Shown here: one piece after another, positions 57,280-64,000 of the stretch
Layout: each line of letters begins with the position of its first letter
Numbering within the stretch: position 1 is the first letter of the stretch
Source: Rhynochetos jubatus
Taxonomy: Eukaryota > Chordata > Aves > Eurypygiformes > Rhynochetidae
Assembly: GCA_027574665.1 (NCBI GenBank)
Contig: CM050666.1
Span: 5,022,001-5,086,000 of the forward strand
DNA length: 64,000 nucleotides
Direction: 5' to 3'
The notes under the pieces: model-generated
Databases searched by the model: none
What the model saw: the letters and a program-made list of their open reading frames with translations, nothing else
Told to the model about the DNA's origin: nothing
Position numbers and translations under genes: made by a program

Positions 57280-57413
57280 TAATAGATTTTTAAAGCCAGA
57301 GGGACCATCGGATCAGCCAGTGTCACCTCCTGCGTGTCCTGGGCCGGTAATATTTCACCCAGCTTCCCCTCATTGACCCCGTCACTTGTATTCGGCTGAT
57401 GCACTTCCTTAAA
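57280..57413 (-). mobile_element. Old CR1-family LINE 3' remnant
   Basis: Read on the + strand, TTAAAGCCAGAGGGACCAT, GGCC...ATTTCACCCAG and CACTTGTATTCGGCTGATGCA follow the reverse complement of an old CR1 3' region that I recall as common in turtles and crocodilians (CCAGAAGGGACCAT...TTTCACCCAG...AACTTGTGTTTGGCTAAAGCA). It is diverged and only about 130 bp long. Its age implies insertion before or near the base of archosaurs, so the same copy might be found in other birds. Confidence 0.55.
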
Positions 57414-59131
57414 CGTTCAGAGATGACAAAATGGGCTCATAGTCAGCTATTAGAGAACGTGGAGGGTTGTTGAGAGAGAAAACACAGGCGGGAAGAGAGG
57501 GGTGACCCTTCTGCGGCTGCCTCTGTACCAACTCCAGCTCCGAAAGGTGTTGCTCGTGGCTGGGGCAGGATGTTCCCTGGGGCACGCAAGCCTCTGCCCA
57601 CCTAATCAGGGCTAACATGCCATTTTAGCATCACATTGCTCTTTAGCCACCCTCTTGGCCCTATTTAACCCCCCTGATGTGCAGCATGCACCTGGTCCTG
57701 GCCCCTTGTTCCTGACCCCACAGCCCACACGTGATGGCTGTGACAACCTCTGCAGCCAACACACTCTCCCGACATCCCAGAGCCACTGTGGCTGCAGGGC
57801 TGGCAGGGGGACACCCCAGCATCCCCCTGCTCCATGGTGGGGGTCCACATGGACCAGGGGCTTGTGTGTGCTGTTTTCTGAAGGGAGGAGGTAGGTCGGG
57901 TGGCAGACACAGCAGTGGGACCTTGCAGAGCTGCTCTGGGGATGGCCAAACTCCAAAGTAGCACTAACAGCCCATCCCTGAGATTGGTTTAGAAATGAAA
58001 ATGGGAAGCAATGGGGACACTTCCCCTGCCAGCTGAGCTCAGCCCACTGTGGGCACCACCCCACAGCCAGGTAGGGCTTGGACATGCTGATGCTTGCTTT
58101 ATTTATTCGAATAATACTCTGGATGACACCAAAACCACGGCATTCTTGGCCTCCCTGCTGTGTATGGTTTATGGCTTTCCATTAATCTTTCAGTTCTTTG
58201 AAACAAACATCTGCAGGGCCTGGAAACCTATTTGTTTTCCTCCCAGGTATCTGAGCTCAGGCTTGTTTGGGTTTGCTTTCTCCATCTGGCTGCTGTTCTC
58301 CATTTGAGCTCGCTCTGCCCAAGACCCCGTGTTTCTTGGAGATCTCTCAGCCCAGGCTTGACCTACCCTGCCCTGGCTCTGTCCCTCACCAGCTCTCATG
58401 GCCTCCCCCAGGGCTCTGGCAGACACCTGCCTGGCCCAGGTTGTTCCCATTATCTCTGCTGGGCTGGCCCAGGTTCTCCAGTTTGGGCTTTCATCAGGAT
58501 AAGGTTAAGTTTACTGGCCCAGCACCCTATTTCTACGAGTGGGAAGGAGGGCTGGCCTCTGGCTGCCAAAGTTTTGCTTCCACCTGGGTGCTAGGGTGTG
58601 GATTATGGATATGGGGTGAGGTAAGGTATTGGCAATGCTAATAGCAGCTTTTGGGAATGGAAATAGTGAAGTGGGTTTTTTTCATAAGAGTGCAAGATGA
58701 GTGCTGGGTCTGCAGAGCCCACAGGAAGATGTTCAGGCTGCTGGCCTGATTAGCTCCCTTTGCCCCTCGCTGTTGCCTTGGATCAGCCCCTGTGCTGTCC
58801 CTGCAGTGTGGGGCTGTCCTGCTGCTCCTCAGTTGGGTGATACTCATGGCATCTCTGCCTGAAAGCCTAGCACAGCGTGCCAGTGCTAGGGCACAGCTTG
58901 GCTTGGAAATGGGGGCTTTCTGAAGCCTTGTAGGAGCACTTCCCACTGCAGGGCTGAGTGCTGTAGGCTCAGGAGGCCTGAGAGCATCCTGCAGCTCCCC
59001 TTCACAGCGGCACAGGTCCTACCTGCAGAAAGGGATCGGGATCCCCCAGCACTTTGGAAAACTTCAGCCGATGAGCCCAGCTGAATGGATGATTCTGTAT
59101 CACACTTTTTCTCCCCTTGCTCCCGTAGCAG

Positions 59132-59272
59132 GACTCTCAGCTGCCTGCCATACCCTGCGGAGGACAGACATCCCGAAAAACTGAGTGGCCGCACGGTCAA
59201 GGAGGCCTCCACCACCAACGGCTGTGTGAAAGGGAAGGACAGGCAAGAGCATGCTCGTCGCAGGTCACGCAG
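59132..59272 (+). CDS. SRRM4: SRRM4 coding exon 2
   Basis: The exon completes the split Arg codon and adds 46 residues plus two bases. The peptide starts TLSCLPYPAEDRHPEKL and ends HARRRSR. It occupies the linker between the invariant N-terminus and the first poly-Lys block; the length (about 61 residues from exon 1 to the Lys block) agrees with the roughly 63 I recall for the human protein, and PEKL aligns with a human SEKL. Otherwise it is poorly conserved, as expected for a disordered linker. The acceptor is preceded by a good pyrimidine tract and reads TAGCAG, a NAGNAG: use of the first AG would start the exon at 59129 and add one residue (Ser-Arg instead of Arg). The donor is CAG|GTAGGA. 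Length 141 nt, same phase at both ends. Confidence 0.85.
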
Positions 59273-60360
59273 GTAGGAGCCAGGGCTGCGAGCGGGGCCA
59301 CCCCGAAGCAGGGGAGCGATGGAGGAGGTATCTGTGAGTGCTTGTCCAACCCCAGCCCCTCCAGGGGCTCTGTTAGAGCTGGTGATGGGTTAAATGACCG
59401 AATGAGTCTACAACAAATGTATGCAATTGCACAAAATCCCTGTGCATGTTTGCATCCATAGGTCACTTCCACTCCAAATCTTGCTCTTACAGCCCTCCTG
59501 GCTGGAAGATGGGCAACCTGCCAGCATCCCTATGTGTTACCAGGTCCACAGGGTACCCCTGGCTGGGCATCGCTCTCAGCGATTCCTCTTTCCCTGCCTA
59601 GGTCAGACCAGCAGCACTGGCGTCACTAGGCTGCTGCACTGCCGCACTGCCAGTTCGCCGTTAGCCCCTGACAACTTGGGAGGGGGAAGGATGAATTGGA
59701 CCTGTAAATGGAGCAGCTAGGGTCTCCGAGCCCTGCCTGCTCAGCTGTCTTTGGGATTAAAGCCTCTCCCTTTGGTTAAAGAAGCTGGAAAGAAAGAGCA
59801 AGAAAGCACATTTCATATCTTCAGACTTCAGGCTAACCGGAACAATAATCTAAAGTGTATTTTTAATTAGACTTTGATTACAATCACGGAGAAACAATTA
59901 AAATCAGATCAGGGCAGGGAGAAAGCTTCCACATCAAAGACAAAATGCTTTATCTTGGGAGAGAGAGAAGGGCTCTACAGAAACTGCCTGCAGCCACACG
60001 GCACGGTCAGAGGCTTCTCCCCGCTCCCCCTTGGCCATGGCAGTGCCTGGCCGTGGCTCTGGGCGAGGGGGCTGAGAGGCACCCAGGTCTGTTTGCTGGG
60101 GAGCCCAAACCTGTGCTAGGGGCAGGTGCTAGGGCCGAAACGCTCAGCACGCAGTTATTCACGGCGCACAACGCAAGCATCGGTGTGCAGTTCCATTTGG
60201 CAGAGCAGTTTAAAAATGTGTATTAAAAACACTAAGGATTGGGCTTTTTATGGTAGCATGATTTTAGTAGTAATTCCAACCTTGGGTGAGCAAGTATCGG
60301 GGTGGACAGTGGAGCCTGTGTCCCCCCACCACTGACAGGTCAAGGTGCCGTGGCATTCGC

Positions 60361-60545
60361 TCTGCATTAGGACTATTATTAAATGTAATGTTTATTCTTT
60401 CCATAGAAACTGCTCAATTTTGGGCCTGTTTCTGTGGTACCAATCCCACAGTGGTCTGCAAACACAGGGCCACCTTCACGTGTTCCTGGCTAGTGGCGAC
60501 TCCTGTCGGCAGGGCGAGAAGTAGGGAAACTGAGGCACAAATATA
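60361..60545 (+). repeat. Possible ancient amniote repeat (MIR/L2 type)
   Basis: GGGAAACTGAGGCAC (60524-60538) exactly matches the conserved 3' word of MIR/L2-type elements, and an ATTATTAAATGTAATGTTTAT stretch lies about 160 bp upstream as in several old amniote interspersed repeats. The middle is not recognisable. Confidence 0.3.
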
Positions 60546-60759
60546 GCATCCTCATTTCCAGCAGTGCCTGCCCTTCCCTTAGGGATGCCAGTCCCAGTTT
60601 TGCAGAGGCCTGGGAATTTGGCCATGTCCCCTGCAAACCTCACCTCTGGATCCATTTGGGGGTCCACAGGCAGATTGGGGGGTCAGTTTGGGGATCTGCA
60701 GGCTACCACTAGCTGCCCCCCATCTTTACAAGCATTTGCTTTGGTTAATGAGTAGCCAC

Positions 60760-61260
60760 AGAGTATCTGCCATATTTTCAGCCCAGTGCTCTGAATTAAT
60801 TTAACCGTGGCATTTGCTTTTCATTGAAACATAATGCAATTTAGTGTCGTATGTTTAAAAAAAATTAATTTGCAGGATGGTTTTTTTCAAGGTTTAGCAA
60901 CTGTGCAAGAGATGCATGTCATTAAATTACTATAGCATCTCAATACATATATTTCTAATCAATTGCTATTTAACATATGTCAAGATTTTTATTATAATCA
61001 GATGCATCTGGTTGCAATAATTATTGTATGCAAATTAAATGCCAATTAATTATTTAAAGCATATTTACCAAGAGCAACAAAACCTATAAATCTGTTACGG
61101 AGTTGTTAACCTCAGCAAACACGTTTTAAATAATCCGCCGGCTTCACCGCTGTGTACAGTAGCTGTCTCTTTATATCGCCATTAAACCCATGGAGGAGAT
61201 ACTTCATTTAAACTGTGACCAAATTATTCATTAGAGGGTAATTAGGCACCTGACTGCACT
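60760..61260. other. AT-rich island with POU and SOX words, candidate neural enhancer
   Basis: This is the most AT-rich half kilobase of the window, within 140 bp of exon 3 on one side. It contains ATTGT followed at once by a perfect octamer ATGCAAAT (61028-61035), many TAATTA and ATTAAAT cores, CAATTAATTATTTAAAG and TTTACCAAGAGCAACAAAACC. SOX-POU pairs are typical of neural progenitor enhancers, though the canonical pair has one extra base between the two sites. No repeat family fits. Constraint is likely but not demonstrated. Confidence 0.5.
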
Positions 61261-61394
61261 CCACGTCCACCGTGAAAAGTGATGTCTCTGCCCTGGATGT
61301 CCCAGAGGTGGAGGAGAGCAGACCCGTGTGAACCCATGTGGACAGTGCTTTTATTTTTATTATTTTAATTCTTTTCCTTTTTCCCCCTCCTCAG

Positions 61395-61478
61395 CCCCTC
61401 GTGTGATGGGGAGCACGCGCCACCGCCGGCCCGGGGGAAGAAGAAGAAGAAGAAATCCAGCCGCAAGAAGCGCAGGAG
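61395..61478 (+). CDS. SRRM4: SRRM4 coding exon 3
   Basis: The exon completes a Ser codon with exon 2 and encodes 27 residues plus two bases. The peptide runs PSCDGEHAPPPARG, six Lys, then SSRKKRR, matching the PPPSSRG-Lys6-STRKKRRR stretch of mammalian SRRM4. It is a highly basic block expected to act in nuclear import and RNA or spliceosome contacts. The acceptor CCTCCTCAG follows a T/C-rich tract and the donor is GAG|GTGAGG. Length 84 nt with the same phase at both ends. Its Lys6-Ser-Ser module is repeated in exon 4, suggesting an old exon duplication. Confidence 0.95.
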
Positions 61479-61800
61479 GTGAGGGTGGCCATGGTGTGTG
61501 GGGCTGGGTGGGGGGCACAGGCAGCTCCTGGCCGCGTGAGGGGAGAAAAGATGGTGCATGGAGGCTGGATACCCTCCGGGGTGGTGTGAGGGGCTGGGGG
61601 TTTCTACTGCCATTCTGTTGCCCTCCCGGCTGGGTGGCAGAAGCCAGGCTGGGGCTCACCCCGAAGCCTGTCCCGAGGGCCCTGGGAGCCCCTGGTCCCT
61701 CTCTGCCCCAGGGGGATGCTGGTGGTGGTGGGTTAAGGGGTGCAGTGGCTGGGGAGGCCACGGAGAGCTTGCGGTCCCTAACACCCCTCCATCTTCTCAG
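61479..61800 (+). other. SRRM4: SRRM4 intron 3 (322 nt)
   Basis: A short, very GC-rich intron between two basic exons. Its length is not a multiple of 3, so retention would shift the frame. A chance open frame (61328-61939) runs through it and exon 4 but reads exon 3 out of frame, so it is not a gene. Short GC-rich introns are prone to retention. Confidence 0.9.
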
Positions 61801-61872
61801 GTCTCCCTCCTACAGCCCCTCGCCTGTGAAGAAGAAGAAGAAGAAAAGCTCCAAGAAGCGAAAAAGAAACAG
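61801..61872 (+). CDS. SRRM4: SRRM4 coding exon 4
   Basis: The exon completes an Arg codon and encodes 23 residues plus two bases: SPSYSPSPV, six Lys, then SSKKRKRN. SPSYSPSPVKKKKKKSSKK is identical to the mammalian protein as I recall it. It combines Ser-Pro repeats, typical of phosphorylated SR-like proteins, with a basic nuclear-localisation-type block. The acceptor is TTCTCAG; the donor is CAG|GTATTT, weak because +5 is T rather than G. Reading through the donor adds about 22 codons before a stop at 61939. Length 72 nt with the same phase at both ends. Confidence 0.96.
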
Positions 61873-63518
61873 GTATTTTTCCCTTGGAGATGTGATTCCT
61901 CACTGGCAGCGGCCATGGAGGGGGCTGAACAAGGGGTAGAAGACACTCCTGCCGGGCAGCTGGCGGAGCCCAGTGCCCAGAGGCAGAGAGAGGTGTCAAC
62001 TCCTGACCCCCAGAGGGCCAGCCCACTGGGGGCTGGAAGATGGACAGGCTAGAGGGGCAGAGCTGGCATCCCTCTGGACGAGGAGGGTGTGAAATGGGGT
62101 GCACACCCAGTGCAAACAGATAAATATGGGCTGTTGGGGTGTGCGGGCAGAGAGACAGACGAACCAAATCAGCGCGAGGTCTGCAGAGCCCCCGCTGCTG
62201 TCCGTGCTGTCCTATTTCACGTGGCTCCCATCCTTTGGGATGCCAGTCGGATCGGCACTCGGAGCTTGCACCAGTCTCTTCCCCTGCACCCCCAGCCTGC
62301 AGAAAGTGCCAGCCTTTGGACCAGGGAAAGGCTCAGACCAGCTCCCCGCATCCACATCTCGGCCTTCCCTCCCAGCCCTGGGTGACTGCCTCCACGTTCC
62401 CCTTCTGAAGCCCATTTTTAATGTAAAGAGCACAATTAAATTTTAAAATTGTAAATGTTTCACTGTTTTCTCTCAACTGTTAAACCAACATTGGAAGAGA
62501 ACAGTAGATGCCATCTCCCCTGGAAAATTCATGTACTTTATTGAACCAGTGCAAGAAGCTACCAAAAATGGATAACAGGGTGAAAAGCTGAGCTTGAAGA
62601 AAAGGGGGGGAGGAAGGAAAGGCAAGAAAATATAAATTCCTTTAAAATACATCCTTTCCAAGGACAGATTCTTATGCTCTTTTATGGATGCCATCTCCTG
62701 ACACCAGTCCTGGGGCAGATGCTCCTTGGCTTTGAACATTTAGTACCCGTTTATGACCTTGGAAGCCAAGGATAAGCTGCAGCTGCTCCCAAAAGGCAGC
62801 ATGATAAACCATTAAGCATTAGAGACCAACGGAGGTTGTTCCCAGTCACCTACAGATCCCAACCACCCTTGCCACAGGTGATTCCATGGCCCCTCTAGGC
62901 AGGCCTCCAGGCCACGTCTTCATGCCCAAAGCTGAGATGGGGCACAGCGAGCTGTGCAGTGTACTGGGGCCAGGCATCACTGCAAGGAAGAGTGTCCTCG
63001 CAGGATTTCCTACAACCACCAGCACAGCAGCTGCTGTGTCATCCCAGGGATGCTCCGGGACGTAACACAGAGGCATGATGCTGGTTTGGCTGTGAGGCTA
63101 CTCTGGAGTTAGAAAGGATTTTTCCTTTGACTGCTACTTGGTCCTTCATAGAGAAAACCAGGGAATGGGCTCACCTGCCCCCTCAAGCTGAGTGCAGGGC
63201 AAGACTCTGGGGGCAGTAGCAGAGAAAAGGGACCCACCAGGGACAGGGGATGTGTCTGATCTCTACAGATTTGTTAACCCGAGGATCATCTTCTCAGTTA
63301 ATTGTAGTGTGCTAGTCACTTCTACCACACCAGCATTTCTCAGCTCCCCCCTTGCCAGCTGGCTAAAGGAGAGCCAGGGCGGCTCTGCCCAGCTGGTACA
63401 TGAGGTCTTCTCACAGTGCTCAGTCTAACGCTGGGCCTAACCACATTGATTCAAATAAGATTCAAATTTCTGATTTTGTGAGACCCTCTATTCAATGTAC
63501 ATGTTTTCTGTCTTGCAG
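61873..63518 (+). other. SRRM4: SRRM4 intron 4
   Basis: A 1.6-kb intron without further exons. A short AT-rich patch lies at 62405-62470 (AATTAAATTTTAAAATTG) and the pyrimidine tract before exon 5 is interrupted (GTTTTCTGTCTTGCAG). No repeat family recognised. Confidence 0.85.
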
Positions 63519-63545
63519 GTTATCTTCAAAGAAGAGAAGACACAG
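63519..63545 (+). CDS. SRRM4: SRRM4 coding exon 5 (27-nt microexon)
   Basis: The exon completes an Arg codon and encodes LSSKKRRH plus two bases, aligning residue for residue with the mammalian SFSKKRRH stretch directly after the second Lys block. At 27 nt it is at the upper limit of the usual microexon definition (3-27 nt) and is frame-neutral, so skipping removes nine residues without a frameshift. The acceptor is CTTGCAG after an interrupted pyrimidine tract; the donor is CAG|GTAAGA, strong. SRRM4 promotes microexon inclusion, so this exon is a possible target of its own product. The coding frame continues beyond the window; the RS-rich body and the eMIC domain are not included. Confidence 0.9.
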
Positions 63546-64000
63546 GTAAGAGTTGAACCAGTGTGGGTGGTCCCTTAGAAATACAAGTTTCATGGTCTCT
63601 TCAAGATCTCACAAGGTTGATGTTCACTGGGTGGAGGCAGAAGACTTTTTTTCTGTGTCTCCCTGTGGAATCCCCTTGGTTCCCCTGATACCCTGTGAGT
63701 CTGGGGCTACCCTCTCCCTCTTCAGTCTTATTCATCCCTCAAACCTCGCAGGAATTGGGTCTCTAGCCCGAACTGTGCAATGAAGCACATAACTGGAAAA
63801 GACCTTGGTATAACTGAGCCCCTGGCAACCTTGTCTATGTTGCATTGTCCTGCATCTTGAGTCTTTATTTCTCTTACGGTTTCATTTGCAATCAGCGTGG
63901 CAACCCCCAGCAGTGCCCATCTTTGAAACATTTGCAGTCAGCGGCTTTCCAGACGTGTCCTGGAAAAACTCTTCTGATTCCACTGTGCCTGTGCACGATG
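63546..64000 (+). other. SRRM4: SRRM4 intron 5 (partial)
   Basis: The intron starts with GTAAGA and runs to the window edge. I see no further exon encoding the expected Ser-rich/basic continuation, no repeat and no RNA gene. Confidence 0.8.

Larger units (their letters stand above)
48621..59128 (+). other. SRRM4: SRRM4 intron 1, distal part
   Basis: No exon supported. AT-rich islands lie at 49110-49480, 49980-50145, 51665-51790, 53110-53520, 56640-56880, 57060-57260 and 58080-58260. A MIR/L2-like remnant (50156-50245) and an old CR1 remnant (57280-57413) are listed separately. The rest is GC-rich filler with chance open frames. Confidence 0.7.
59273..61394 (+). other. SRRM4: SRRM4 intron 2
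   Basis: A 2.1-kb intron, GC-rich at the start and strongly AT-rich near the end. AT-rich stretches lie at 59755-59960, 60175-60310 and, most strikingly, 60760-61260. GGGAAACTGAGGCAC at 60524-60538 is the hallmark 3' word of MIR/L2 elements, so 60361-60545 may hold an old repeat, but the rest is too diverged to be sure. The 3' splice site has a long pyrimidine tract. Confidence 0.85.

Noticed and set aside
61328..61939. 203-codon + strand open frame across exons 3-4 region
   Set aside because: It reads exon 3 in the wrong frame and passes through intron 3; only the exon 4 part (SPSYSPSPVKKKKKK) is real protein sequence.
1..64000. tRNA, rRNA, snRNA or microRNA genes and CRISPR arrays
   Set aside because: No cloverleaf with A/B boxes, conserved snRNA core, long stable microRNA-type hairpin or regularly spaced repeat array was found by eye; a covariance-model search would be needed to exclude small RNAs.

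Overview
The window is vertebrate nuclear DNA, almost certainly from a bird. It is GC-rich and carries a 3'-truncated chicken-repeat-1 (CR1) LINE ending in the ATTCTATG-type tail, two avian ERV LTRs, older CR1 and MIR/L2-like remnants, and one split vertebrate gene with GT-AG introns. Nothing is bacterial or viral beyond those fossil elements. I cannot name the species. In mammals the recognised gene lies in the 12q24 block between SUDS3 and HSPB8; neither neighbour is recognisable here.

The gene is SRRM4 (nSR100), the neural activator of microexon splicing. Its 5' end is on the + strand and it runs off the right edge. I place five coding exons: 38886-39016, 59132-59272 (or from 59129), 61395-61478, 61801-61872 and 63519-63545. 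All junctions are GT-AG. Every internal exon starts and ends in the same phase (phase 2 by leftover bases: two bases of a codon precede each intron) and is a multiple of 3 (141, 84, 72, 27 nt). Together they encode 151 residues plus two bases: the invariant N-terminus, a diverged linker, two Lys6-Ser-Ser blocks and the start of the basic/RS region. The C-terminal eMIC domain lies outside the window.

The promoter is a CpG island (about 38455-39020). Within 65 bp upstream of the ATG it packs an ATG-TAG minimal uORF (38821), an RE1/REST-like site (38829-38849) and a four-tract G-quadruplex motif (38857-38880). The RE1 fits the reported mutual repression loop, in which REST represses SRRM4 and SRRM4 redirects REST splicing.

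Positions 1-38454 contain no gene I can support. This is upstream intergenic DNA with GC-rich filler, scattered 100-700 bp AT-rich islands that look like conserved noncoding elements, two orphan CpG-rich patches, a CR1, two LTRs in opposite orientation and several notable motif pairs. Intron 1 (20 kb) and intron 2 (2.1 kb) hold similar AT-rich islands and an intronic CpG island near 48.3-48.6 kb. The many open frames across this DNA look like by-products of GC-rich sequence. Conservation of the islands could not be tested here, so those calls rest on base composition and motifs only.
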